Shown here: piece after piece, positions 1 through 9,976 of the stretch
Layout of the letters: each line of letters opens with the position of its first letter
Position numbering within the stretch: the stretch's first letter is position 1
Origin: Saccoglossus kowalevskii
Taxonomy: Eukaryota > Hemichordata > Enteropneusta > Harrimaniidae
DNA length: 12,033 nucleotides
Reading direction: 5' to 3'
Assembly: GCF_000003605.2 (NCBI RefSeq)
Contig: NW_003149751.1
Location: 1-12,033 of the forward strand
Made by a program: the position numbers and the translations under genes
The notes under the pieces: generated by a model
Told to the model about the DNA's origin: nothing
Seen by the model: the letters and a program-made list of their open reading frames with translations, nothing else
The model's database searches: none

Positions 1-14
1 TACCTTAAACCAGG
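1..14. repeat. Partial left-edge unit with a 1-bp deletion
   Basis: The last 14 bases of a unit cut by the window start. It reads TACCTTAAACCAGG where the consensus has TACCATTAAACCAGG, so one A is missing. This variant was not seen elsewhere in the window. The array therefore extends upstream of the window. Confidence 0.85.
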
Positions 15-624
15 TGAGTGGGCATCACACACTCTGCCTTGATATATTGCCTGCGATGTATGGTGGGACATGATGTACCATTAAACCAGGTGAGTGGGCA
101 TCACACACTCTGCCTTGATATATTGCCTGTGATGTGTGGTAGGGCATGATGTACCATTAAATCAGGTGAGTGGGCATCACACACTCTGCCTTGATATATA
201 TTGCCTGCGATGTATGTTGGGGCTTGATGTACCATTAAACCAGGTGAGTGGTCATCACACACTCTGCCTTGATATATTGCCTGCGATGTATGGTGGGACA
301 TGATGTACTATTAAACCAGGTGAGTAGGCATCACACACTCTGCCTTGATATATTGCCTGCGTTGTATGGTGGGACATGATGTACCATTAAACCAGGTGAG
401 TGGGCATCACACACTCTGCCTTGATATATTTCCTGCGTTGTATGTTGGGGCTTGATGTACCATTAAACCAGGTGAGTGGTCATCACACACTCTACCTTGA
501 TATATTGCCTGCGATGTATGGTGGGACATGATGTACTATTAAACCAGGTGAGTAGGCATCACACACTCTGCCTTGATATATTGCCTGCGTTGTATGGTGG
601 GGCATGATGTACCATTATACCAGA
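15..624. repeat. Left mixed block, eight units
   Basis: Units start at 15, 91, 167, 245, 321, 397, 473 and 549. The second is of the TG type (CTGTGATGTGTGG with an ATCAGG end). The third carries a 2-bp TA insertion. Units 397-624 follow the order TTTCC/TGTTGGGGCTTG, then GGTCA/CTACC/TACTA, then GTAGGCA. The same three-unit order recurs at 4123-4350, so the block is related to the linker between the two long duplicated copies. The last unit ends CAGA instead of CAGG, which breaks the donor-like motif. No gene is present. Confidence 0.85.
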
Positions 625-1612
625 TGAGTGGGCATCACGCACTCTACCTTGATATATTGTCTGCGATGTATGGTGGGGCATGATGTACCATTGAACCAGG
701 TGAGTGGGCATCGCACACTCTGCCTTGATATATTGCCTGTGACGTATGGTGTTACATGATGTACCTTTGAACCAGGTGAGTTGGCATCGCACACTCTGAC
801 TTGATATATTTCCTGCGATGTATGGTGGGGCATGATGTACCATTAAACCAGGAGAGTGGGCATCACACACTCTGCCTTGATATATTGCCTGCGATGTATG
901 GTGGGACATGATGTACCATTAAACCAGGTGAGTGGGCATCACACACTCTGCCTTGATATACTGCCTGTGATGTGTGGTAGGGCATGATGTACCATTAAAT
1001 CAGGTGAGTGGGCATCACACACTCTGTCTTGATATATTGCCTGCGTTGTATGGTGGGGAATGATGTACTATTAAACCAGGTGAGTGGGCATCACACACTC
1101 TGCCTTGATATATTGCCTGCGTTGTATGGTGGGGCATGATGTACCATTAAACCAGGTGAGTGGGCATCACACACTCTGCCTTGATATATTGCCTGCGTTG
1201 TATGGTGGGGCATGATGTACCATTAAACCAGGTGAGTGGGCATCACACACTCTGCCTTGATATATTGCCTGCGTTGTATGGTGGGGCATGATGTACCATT
1301 AAACCAGGTGAGTGGGCATCACACACTCTGCATTGATATATTGTCTGCGACGTATGGTGGGGCATGATGTACCATTGAACCAGGTGAGTGGGCATCGCAC
1401 ACTCTGCCTCAATATATTGCCTGTGACGTATGGTGGGACATGATGTACAATTAAACCAGGTGAGTGGGCATCACACACTCTGCCTTGATATATTGCCTGC
1501 GATGTATGGTGGGACATGATGTACCATTAAACCAGGTGAGTGGGCATCACACACTCTGCCTTGATATATTGCCTGCAATGTATGGTGGGACATGATGTAC
1601 CATTAAACCAGG
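625..1612. repeat. First, divergent copy of the head module
   Basis: Thirteen units. The order is a unit ending ATTGAACC (625), a TCGCACACTC unit (701), a TCGC/CTGAC unit (777), an AGAGT-start ATG unit (853), a TG-type unit (929), a TCTT unit with GGGGAATG (1005), then plain TTG-type units at 1081, 1157 and 1233. A second ATTGAACC plus TCGC pair follows at 1309 and 1385. The later copies at 2369, 4351 and 6637 share the same order but lack the additional unit at 701. This copy has the most private changes of the four (for example GTTACATG and CCTTTGAACC in the unit at 701), so it is the oldest or the least homogenised. Confidence 0.8.
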
Positions 1613-2368
1613 TGAGTGGGCATCACACACTCTGCCTTAATATATTGCCTGCGTTGTATGGTGGGACATGATGTACCATTAAACCAGGTGAGTGGGCATC
1701 ACACACTCTGCCTTGGTATATTGCCTGCGATGTATGGTGAGACATGATGTACCATTATACCAGGTGAGTGGGCATCACACACTCTGCCTTGATATATTTC
1801 CTGCGTTGTATGTTGGGGCATGATGTACCATTAAACCAGGTGAATGGTCATCACACTACCTTGATATATTGCCTGTGATGTGTGGTAGGGCATGATGTAC
1901 CATTAAATCAGGTGAGTGGGCATCACACACTCTGTCTTGATATATTGCCTGCGATGTATGATGGGGCATAATGTGCTATTAAACCAGGTGAGTGGGCATC
2001 ACACACTCTGTCTTGATATATTGCCTGCGTTGTATGGTGAGACATGATGTACCATTAAACCAGGTGAGTGGGCATCACACACTCTGCCTTGATATATTTC
2101 CTGCGTTGTATGTTGGGGCATGATGTACCATTAAACCAGGTGAGTGGTCATCACACACTCTACCTTGATATATTGCCTGCGATGTATGATGGGGCATGAT
2201 GTGCTATTAAACCAGGTGAGTGGGCATCACACACTCTGTTTTGATATATTGCCTGCGTTGTATGGTGGGGCATGATGTACCATTAAACCAGGTGAGTGGG
2301 TATCACACACTCTGCCTTGGTATATTGCCTGCGATGTATGGTGGGGCATGATGTACCATTAAACCTGG
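1613..2368. repeat. Marker block, copy 1 (contains a 72-bp unit)
   Basis: Ten units in the order CTTAATA/TTG, CTTGGTA/GAGACA/TTATACC, TTTCC/GTTGTATGTT, a 72-bp TG-type unit, TCTT/TGATGGGG/GTGCTA, TCTT/GAGACA, TTTCC/GTTGTATGTT, GGTCA/CTACC, TGTTTTGATA, and CTTGGTA. The same order recurs at 7931-8685 and, with one unit lost, at 9374-9976. The unit at 2141 differs from its counterparts at 8459 and 9826: here it is a 76-bp TGATGGGG/GTGCTA unit, there a 75-bp TG-type unit. One version therefore arose by exchange with a neighbouring unit. Confidence 0.8.
1841..1912. repeat. 72-bp unit with 4-bp deletion
   Basis: The segment TCACACACTCTACC is shortened to TCACACTACC, a 4-bp loss within or beside the CA run. 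This unit starts TGAATGG instead of TGAGTGG and is TG-type (CTGTGATGTGTGG, ending ATCAGG). The same 4-bp deletion occurs at 8159-8230 and 9526-9597, each time with the same neighbours, so it marks descent from one deleted ancestor. Confidence 0.85.
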
Positions 2369-2450
2369 TGAGTAGGCATCACACACTCTGCCTTGATATA
2401 TTGCCTGCGATGTATGGTGGGGCATGATGTACATGTACCATTGAACCAGG
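2369..2450. repeat. 82-bp unit with ATGTAC duplication
   Basis: The TGATGTACC segment reads TGATGTACATGTACC, a 6-bp tandem duplication of ATGTAC. The unit also ends ATTGAACC. The only other unit with this insertion starts at 4351. The equivalent units at 625, 1309, 6637, 8686 and 10968 lack it, which ties 2369 and 4351 together as recent copies. Confidence 0.9.
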
Positions 2451-3590
2451 TGAGTGGGCATCGCACACTCTGACTTGATATATTGCCTGCGATGTATGGT
2501 GGGGCATGATGTACCATTAAACCAGGTGAGTGGGCATCACACACTCTGCCTTGATATATTGCCTGCGATGTATGGTGGGACATGATGTACCATTAAACCA
2601 GGTGAGTGGGCATCACACACTCTGCCTTGATATATTGCCTGTGATGTGTGGTAGGGCATGATGTACCATTAAATCAGGTGAGTGGGCATCACACACTCTG
2701 TCTTGATATATTGCCTGCGTTGTATGGTGGGGAATGATGTACTATTAAACCAGGTGAGTGGGCATCACACACTCTGCCTTGATATATTGCCTGCGTTGTA
2801 TGGTGGGGCATGATGTACCATTAAACCAGGTGAGTGGGCATCACACACTCTGCCTTGATATATTGCCTGCGTTGTATGGTGGGGCATGATGTACCATTAA
2901 ACCAGGTGAGTGGGCATCACACACTCTGCCTTGATATATTGCCTGCGATGTATGGTGGGGCATGATGTACCATTAAACCAGGTGAGTGGGCATCACACAC
3001 TCTGCCTTGATATATTGCCTGCGTTGTATGGTGGGGCATGATGTACCATTAAACCAGGTGAGTGGGCATCACACACTCTGCCTTGATATATTGCCTGTGA
3101 TGTGTGGTAGGGCATGATGTACCATTAAATCAGGTGAGTGGGCATCACACACTCTGTCTTGATATATTGCCTGCGTTGTATGGTGGGGCATGATGTACCA
3201 TTAAACCAGGTGATTGGGCATCACACACTCTGCCTTGATATATTTCCTGCGTTGTATGTTGGGGCTTGATGTACCATTAAACCAGGTGAGTGGTCATCAC
3301 ACACTCTACCTTGATATATTGCCTGCGATGTATGGTAGGACATGATGTACTATTAAACCAGGTGAGTAGGCATCACACACTCTGCCTTGATATATTGCCT
3401 GCGTTGTATGTTGGGGCTTGATGTACCATTAAACCAGGTGAGTGGTCATCACACACTCTACCTTGATATATTGCCTGCGTTGTATGTTGGGGCTTGATGT
3501 ACCATTAAACCAGGTGAGTGGGCATCACACACTCTGCCTTAATATATTGCCTGCGTTGTATGTTGGGGCTTGATGTACCATTAAACCAGG

Positions 3591-3970
3591 TGAGTGGTCA
3601 TCACACACTCTACCTTGATATATTGCCTGCGATGTATGGTGGGACATGATGTACTATTAAACCAGGTGAGTAGGCATCACACACTCTGCCTTGATATATT
3701 GCCTGCGTTGTATGGTGGGGCATGATGTACCATTAAACCAGGTGAGTGGGCATCACACACTCTGCCTTGATATATTGCCTGCGTTGTATGGTGGGACATG
3801 ATGTACTATTAAACCAGGTGAGTAGGCATCACACACTCTGCCTTGATATATTGCCTGCGTTGTATGGTGGGACATGATGTACTATTAAACCAGGTGAGTA
3901 GGCATCACACACTCTGCCTTAATATATTGCCTGCGTTGTATGTTGGGGCTTGATGTACCATTAAACCAGG
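3591..3970. repeat. Five-unit sub-repeat (380 bp), copy 1
   Basis: Five consecutive units form a recognisable set: GGTCA/CTACC/ATG/GGGACA/TACTA; GTAGGCA/TTG/GGGGCA; TTG/GGGACA/TACTA; GTAGGCA/TTG/GGGACA/TACTA; GTAGGCA/GTTGTATGTT/GGGGCTTG. The set recurs at 5497-5876 and 6029-6408. The fifth unit reads CTTAATA here and at 6333, but CTTGATA at 5801. It is a true higher-order period within the long block. Confidence 0.75.
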
Positions 3971-4122
3971 TGAGTTGTCATCACACACTCTACCTTGATA
4001 TATTGCCTGCGATGTATGGTGGGACATGATGTACTATTAAACCAGGAGAGTAGGCATCACACACTCTGCCTTGATATATTGCCTGCGTTGTATGGTGGGG
4101 CATGATGTACCATTAAACCAGG

Positions 4123-4350
4123 TGAGTGGGCATCACACACTCTGCCTTGATATATTTCCTGCGTTGTATGTTGGGGCTTGATGTACCATTAAACCAGGTG
4201 AGTGGTCATCACATACTCTACCTTGATATATTGCCTGCGATGTATGGTGGGACATGATGTACTATTAAACCAGGTGAGTAGGCATCACACACTCTGCCTT
4301 GATATATTGCCTGCGTTGTATGGTGGGGCATGATGTACCATTAAACCAGG
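4123..4350. repeat. Three-unit linker between copies A and B
   Basis: Units at 4123 (TTTCC/GTTGTATGTT/GGGGCTTG), 4199 (GGTCA/CACATACTC/CTACC/TACTA) and 4275 (GTAGGCA/TTG). The order matches 397-624. These units separate the AGAGT-start unit that ends copy A from the 82-bp unit that begins copy B. After copy B the corresponding position holds a CTTGGTA unit instead. Confidence 0.75.
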
Positions 4351-5496
4351 TGAGTGGGCATCACACACTCTGCCTTGATATATTGTCTGCGACGTATGGT
4401 GGGGCATGATGTACATGTACCATTGAACCAGGTGAGTGGGCATCGCACACTCTGACTTGATATATTGCCTGCGATGTATGGTGGGGCATGATGTACCATT
4501 AAACCAGGTGAGTGGGCATCACACACTCTGCCTTGATATATTGCCTGCGATGTATGGTGGGACATGATGTACCATTAAACCAGGTGAGTGGGCATCACAC
4601 ACTCTGCCTTGATATATTGCCTGTGATGTGTGGTAGGGCATGATGTACCATTAAATCAGGTGAGTGGGCATCACACACTCTGTCTTGATATATTGCCTGC
4701 GTTGTATGGTGGGGAATGATGTACTATTAAACCAGGTGAGTGGGCATCACACACTCTGCCTTGATATATTGCCTGCGTTGTATGGTGGGGCATGATGTAC
4801 CATTAAACCAGGTGAGTGGGCATCACACACTCTGCCTTGATATATTGCCTGCGTTGTATGGTGGGGCATGATGTACCATTAAACCAGGTGAGTGGGCATC
4901 ACACACTCTGCCTTGATATATTGCCTGCGATGTATGGTGGGGCATGATGTACCATTAAACCAGGTGAGTGGGCATCACACACTCTGCCTTGATATATTGC
5001 CTGCGTTGTATGGTGGGGCATGATGTACCATTAAACCAGGTGAGTGGGCATCACACACTCTGCCTTGATATATTGCCTGCGATGTATGGTGGGGCATGAT
5101 GTACCATTAAACCAGGTGAGTGGGCATCACACACTCTGCCTTGATATATTGCCTGCGTTGTATGGTGGGACATGATGTACAATTAAACCAGGTGAGTGGG
5201 CATCACACACTCTGCCTTGATATATTGCCTGCGATGTATGGTGGGACATGATGTACCATTAAACCAGGTGAGTGGGCATCACACACTCTGCCTTGATATA
5301 TTGCCTGTGATGTGTGGTAGGGCATGATGTACCATTAAATCAGGTGAGTGGGCATCACACACTCTGTCTTGATATATTGCCTGCGTTGTATGGTGGGGCA
5401 TGATGTACCATTAAACCAGGTGATTGGGCATCACACACTCTGCCTTGATATATTTCCTGCGTTGTATGTTGGGGCTTGATGTACCATTAAACCAGG

Positions 5497-5876
5497 TGAG
5501 TGGTCATCACACACTCTACCTTGATATATTGCCTGCGATGTATGGTGGGACATGATGTACTATTAAACCAGGTGAGTAGGCATCACACACTCTGCCTTGA
5601 TATATTGCCTGCGTTGTATGGTGGGGCATGATGTACCATTAAACCAGGTGAGTGGGCATCACACACTCTGCCTTGATATATTGCCTGCGTTGTATGGTGG
5701 GACATGATGTACTATTAAACCAGGTGAGTAGGCATCACACACTCTGCCTTGATATATTGCCTGCGTTGTATGGTGGGACATGATGTACTATTAAACCAGG
5801 TGAGTAGGCATCACACACTCTGCCTTGATATATTGCCTGCGTTGTATGTTGGGGCTTGATGTACCATTAAACCAGG
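5497..5876. repeat. Five-unit sub-repeat (380 bp), copy 2
   Basis: Same order of five unit types as 3591-3970, but the fifth unit (5801) has CTTGATA where the other two copies have CTTAATA. Copy A lacks the middle three units at the corresponding place, so this copy was created or lost as a three-unit event. Confidence 0.7.
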
Positions 5877-6028
5877 TGAGTGGTCATCACACACTCTACC
5901 TTGATATATTGCCTGCGTTGTATGTTGGGGCTTGATGTACCATTAAACCAGGTGAGTGGGCATCACACACTCTGCCTTAATATATTGCCTGCGTTGTATG
6001 TTGGGGCTTGATGTACCATTAAACCAGG

Positions 6029-6408
6029 TGAGTGGTCATCACACACTCTACCTTGATATATTGCCTGCGATGTATGGTGGGACATGATGTACTATTAAAC
6101 CAGGTGAGTAGGCATCACACACTCTGCCTTGATATATTGCCTGCGTTGTATGGTGGGGCATGATGTACCATTAAACCAGGTGAGTGGGCATCACACACTC
6201 TGCCTTGATATATTGCCTGCGTTGTATGGTGGGACATGATGTACTATTAAACCAGGTGAGTAGGCATCACACACTCTGCCTTGATATATTGCCTGCGTTG
6301 TATGGTGGGACATGATGTACTATTAAACCAGGTGAGTAGGCATCACACACTCTGCCTTAATATATTGCCTGCGTTGTATGTTGGGGCTTGATGTACCATT
6401 AAACCAGG
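6029..6408. repeat. Five-unit sub-repeat (380 bp), copy 3
   Basis: Matches 3591-3970 in unit order and, by eye, in sequence, including CTTAATA in the fifth unit. It is the direct counterpart of that stretch in copy A. Only two units (5877-6028) separate it from the previous five-unit set. Confidence 0.75.
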
Positions 6409-6560
6409 TGAGTTGTCATCACACACTCTACCTTGATATATTGCCTGCAATGTATGGTGGGACATGATGTACTATTAAACCAGGAGAGTAGGCATCACAC
6501 ACTCTGCCTTGATATATTGCCTGCGTTGTATGGTGGGGCATGATGTACCATTAAACCAGG

Positions 6561-7168
6561 TGAGTGGGCATCACACACTCTGCCTTGGTATATTGCCTGC
6601 GATGTATGGTGGGGCATGATGTACCATTAAACCAGGTGAGTGGGCATCACACACTCTGCCTTGATATATTGCCTGCGATGTATGGTGGGGCATGATGTAC
6701 CATTGAACCAGGTGAGTGGGCATCGCACACTCTGACTTGATATATTGCCTGCGATGTATGGTGGGGCATGATGTACCATTAAACCAGGTGTGTGGGCATC
6801 ACACACTCTGCCTTGATATATTGCCTGCGATGTATGGTGGGACATGATGTACCATTAAACCAGGTGAGTGGGCATCACACACTCTGCCTTGATATATTGC
6901 CTGTGATGTGTGGTAGGGCATGATGTACCATTAAATCAGGTGAGTGGGCATCACACACTCTGTCTTGATATATTGCCTGCGTTGTATGGTGGGGAATGAT
7001 GTACTATTAAACCAGGTGAGTGGGCATCACACACTCTGCCTTGATATATTGCCTGCGTTGTATGGTGGGGCATGATGTACCATTAAACCAGGTGAGTGGG
7101 CATCACACACTGTGCCTTGATATATTGCCTGCGTTGTATGGTGGGGCATGATGTACCATTATACCAGG
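6561..7168. repeat. Head module, later copy (eight units)
   Basis: A CTTGGTA unit at 6561 leads into ATTGAACC (6637), TCGC/CTGAC (6713), a TGTGTGG-start ATG unit (6789), TG-type (6865), TCTT/GGGGAATG (6941) and two TTG units (7017, 7093). The order matches 2369-2906 and 4351-4888, but the first unit has no ATGTAC insertion. The last unit carries CACTGTGCC and a TTATACC end, and the block then leaves the copy A/B pattern. Confidence 0.8.
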
Positions 7169-7624
7169 TGAGTGGGCATCACACACTCTGCCTTGATATA
7201 TTGCCTGCGATTTATGGTGGGGCATGATGTACCATTAAACCAGGTGAGTGGGCATCACACACTCTGCCTTAATATATTGCCTGCGTTGTATGGTGGGACA
7301 TGATGTACCATTAAACCAGGTGAGTGGGCATCACACACTCTGCCTTGGAATATTGCCTGCGATGTATGGTGAGACATGATGTACCATTAAACCAGGTGAG
7401 TGGGCATCACACACTCTGCCTTGGTATATTGCCTGCGATGTATGGTGGGGCATGATGTACCATTAAACCAGCTGAGTGGGCATCACACACTCTGCCTTGA
7501 TATATTTCCTGCGTTGTATGTTGGGGCATGATGTACCATTAAACCAGGTGAGTGGTCATCACACACTCTACCTTGATATATTACCTGTGATGTGTGGTAG
7601 GGCATGATGTACCATTAAACCAGG
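7169..7624. repeat. Six-unit block with CGATTTATGG start
   Basis: Units in order: CGATTTATGG, CTTAATA/TTG, CTTGGAATATT/GAGACA, CTTGGTA ending CAGCTGAGT, TTTCC/GTTGTATGTT, and GGTCA/CTACC with ATTACCTGTGATG. The first four recur at 10662-10967, including the uncommon CTTGGAATATT and CAGCTGAGT changes. The two copies diverge after that point. Confidence 0.8.
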
Positions 7625-7700
7625 TGAGTGGGCATCACACACTCAGCCTTGATATATTGCATGCGATGTATGATGGGGCATGATGTACTATTAAACCAGG

Positions 7701-7778
7701 TGAGTGGGCATCACACACTCTGCCTAGATATATATTGCCTGCGATGTATGGTAGGGCATGATGTACCATTAAACCAGG
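7701..7778. repeat. 78-bp unit with TA insertion
   Basis: GATATATT is lengthened to GATATATATT and the preceding bases read CCTAG instead of CCTTG. The identical pair of changes is at 9144-9221. TA insertions without the CCTAG change occur at 167-244, 8990-9067 and 10662-10739. The TA run therefore changes length on its own in addition to being copied. Confidence 0.85.
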
Positions 7779-8158
7779 TGAGTGGGCATCACACACTCTG
7801 CCTTGATATATTGCCTGCAATGTATGGTGGGGCATGATGTACCATTATACCAGGTGAGTGGGCATCACACACTCTGCCTTGATATATTGCCTGCGATTTA
7901 TGGTGGGGCATGATGTACCATTAAACCAGGTGAGTGGGCATCACACACTCTGCCTTAATATATTGCCTGCGTTGTATGGTGGGACATGATGTACCATTAA
8001 ACCAGGTGAGTGGGCATCACACACTCTGCCTTGGTATATTGCCTGCGATGTATGGTGAGACATGATGTACCATTATACCAGGTGAGTGGGCATCACACAC
8101 TCTGCCTTGATATATTTCCTGCGTTGTATGTTGGGGCATGATGTACCATTAAACCAGG

Positions 8159-8230
8159 TGAGTGGTCATCACACTACTTTGATATATTGCCTGTGATGTG
8201 TGGTAGGGCATGATGTACCATTAAATCAGG
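8159..8230. repeat. 72-bp unit, second copy
   Basis: Has the same 4-bp deletion as 1841-1912 but reads CACTACTTTG instead of CACTACCTTG and keeps TGAGTGG at its start. It is identical by eye to 9526-9597, which is therefore its closest relative. Confidence 0.85.
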
Positions 8231-8458
8231 TGAGTGGGCATCACACACTCTGTCTTGATATATTGCCTGCGATGTATGATGGGGCATGATGTGCTATTAA
8301 ACCAGGTGAGTGGGCATCACACACTCTGTCTTGATATATTGCCTGCGTTGTATGGTGAGACATGATGTACCATTAAACCAGGTGAGTGGGCATCACACAC
8401 TCTGCCTTGATATATTTCTTGCGTTGTATGTTGGGGCATGATGTACCATTAAACCAGG

Positions 8459-8533
8459 TGAGTGGTCATCACACACTCTACCTTGATATATTGCCTGTGA
8501 TGTGTGTTGGGCATGATGTACCATTAAATCAGG
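8459..8533. repeat. 75-bp TG-type unit
   Basis: Reads GTGTGTTGGGCATG where other TG-type units have GTGTGGTAGGGCATG, a net loss of one base. The same unit is at 9826-9900. In both places it lies between a TTTC/GTTGTATGTT unit and a TGTTTTGATA unit. Confidence 0.85.
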
Positions 8534-8609
8534 TGAGTGGGCATCACACACTCTGTTTTGATATATTGCCTGCGTTGTATGGTGGGGCATGATGTACCAT
8601 TAAACCAGG

Positions 8610-9067
8610 TGAGTGGGCATCACACACTCTGCCTTGGTATATTGCCTGCGATGTATGGTGGGGCATGATGTACCATTAAACCAGGTGAGTGGGCATCACA
8701 CACTCTGCCTTGATATATTGCCTGCGATGTATGGTGGGGCATGATGTACCATTGAACCAGGTGAGTGGGCATCGCACACTCTGACTTGATATATTGCCTG
8801 CGATGTATGGTAGGGCATGATGTACCATTAAACCAGGTGAGTGGGCATCACACACTCTGCCTTGATATATTGCCTGCGATGTATGGTGGGACATGATGTA
8901 CCATTAAACCAGGTGAGTGGGCATCACACACTCTGCCTTGATATATTGCCTGCGATGTATGGTGGGGCATGATGTACCATTAAACCATGTGAGTGGGCAT
9001 CACACACTCTGCCTTGATATATATTGCCTGCGATTTATGGTGGGGCATGATGTACCATTAAACCAGG
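8610..9067. repeat. Six-unit block between copies C and D
   Basis: CTTGGTA (8610), ATTGAACC (8686), TCGC/CTGAC with GTAGGGCA (8762), ATG/GGGACA (8838), ATG ending CCATGTGAGT (8914), and a 78-bp CGATTTATGG unit (8990). The first four are the start of the head module, which here does not continue into a TG-type unit. The change CAGG to CATG at 8914-8989 spoils the donor-like motif at that boundary. Confidence 0.8.
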
Positions 9068-9976
9068 TAAGTGGGCATCACACACTCAGCCTTGATATAT
9101 TGCATGCGATGTATGATGGGGCATGATGTACTATTAAACCAGGTGAGTGGGCATCACACACTCTGCCTAGATATATATTGCCTGCGATGTATGGTAGGGC
9201 ATGATGTACCATTAAACCAGGTGAGTGGGCATCACACACTCTGCCTTAATATATTGCCTGAGTTGTATGGTGAGACATGATGTACCATTATACCAGGTGA
9301 GTGGGCATCACACACTCTGCCTTGATATATTGCCTGCGATTTATGGTGGGGCATGATGTACCATTAAACCAGGTGAGTGGGCATCACACACTCTGCCTTA
9401 ATATATTGCCTGCGATGTATGGTGAGACATGATGTACCATTATACCAGGTGAGTGGGCATCACACACTCTGCCTTGATATATTTCCTGCGTTGTATGTTG
9501 GGGCATGATGTACCATTAAACCAGGTGAGTGGTCATCACACTACTTTGATATATTGCCTGTGATGTGTGGTAGGGCATGATGTACCATTAAATCAGGTGA
9601 GTGGGCATCACACACTCTGTCTTGATATATTGCCTGCGATGTATGATGGGGCATGATGTGCTATTAAACCAGGTGAGTGGGCATCACACACTCTGTCTTG
9701 ATATATTGCCTGCGTTGTATGGTGAGACATGATGTACCATTAAACCAGGTGAGTGGGCATCACACACTCTGCCTTGATATATTTCCTGCGTTGTATGTTG
9801 GGGCATGATGTACCATTAAACCAGGTGAGTGGTCATCACACACTCTACCTTGATATATTGCCTGTGATGTGTGTTGGGCATGATGTACCATTAAATCAGG
9901 TGAGTGGGCATCACACACTCTGTTTTGATATATTGCCTGCGTTGTATGGTGGGGCATGATGTACCATTAAACCAGG
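9068..9976. repeat. Second duplicated block, copy D (12 units)
   Basis: Repeats the order of 7625-8609. It starts TAAGTGG rather than TGAGTGG. It has a different third unit (CTTAATA/CTGAGTTG/GAGACA at 9222), one fused unit at 9374-9449 where copy C has two, and TTTCCTG instead of TTTCTTG at 9750. The remaining units look the same by eye, including the 78-, 72- and 75-bp length variants. The two copies start 1443 bp apart. Confidence 0.85.
9374..9449. repeat. Chimeric unit joining two ancestral neighbours
   Basis: The left half (CTTAATA) matches the unit at 7931-8006 and the right half (CGATG/GAGACA/TTATACC) matches the next unit at 8007-8082. Where copy C has these two units in a row, copy D has this single one. 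This fits a deletion of exactly one 76-bp period by exchange between adjacent units, with the breakpoint between the TTAATA and GAGACA markers. Confidence 0.75.

Larger units (their letters stand above)
2369..4122. repeat. Long duplicated block, copy A (23 units)
   Basis: Twenty-three units (1754 bp), beginning with an 82-bp unit that carries an ATGTAC duplication. The head is ATTGAACC, TCGC/CTGAC, ATG/GGGACA, TG-type, TCTT/GGGGAATG, TTG, TTG, ATG, TTG. A second TG-type unit and TCTT unit follow, then TGATTGG, then a run of GGTCA/CTACC, GTAGGCA and CTTAATA units, ending with an AGAGT-start unit. The same order recurs in 4351-6560, where two three-unit stretches are additional. By eye the shared 23 units differ by about five substitutions (three in the first unit, one at 3287-3362, one at 3971-4046). 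Confidence 0.85.
4351..6560. repeat. Long duplicated block, copy B (29 units)
   Basis: Same unit order as 2369-4122, with two three-unit stretches added. The first is 5041-5268 (ATG/GGGGCA, TTG/GGGACA/TACAA, ATG/GGGACA), which lies before the second TG-type unit. The second is 5573-5800 (GTAGGCA/TTG, TTG/GGGACA/TACTA, GTAGGCA/TTG/GGGACA/TACTA), which repeats the unit types found at 6105-6332. Both differences are whole units, as expected from exchange in register rather than replication slippage of a few bases. The first unit (4351-4432) has the ATGTAC duplication plus TTGTCTGCGACG, a change it shares with the unit at 1309. Confidence 0.85.
7625..8609. repeat. Second duplicated block, copy C (13 units)
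   Basis: Starts with a CACTCAGCC/TTGCATGCG/TGATGGGG unit, then a 78-bp CCTAGATATATATT unit. Next come CAATG/TTATACC, CGATTTATGG, CTTAATA, CTTGGTA/GAGACA/TTATACC, TTTCC, a 72-bp TG-type unit, TCTT/GTGCTA, TCTT/GAGACA, TTTCTTG, a 75-bp TG-type unit and a TGTTTTGATA unit. The same order recurs at 9068-9976 with one unit fewer. The part from 7931 onward also matches 1613-2292, so the shared core exists three times in the window. Confidence 0.85.
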
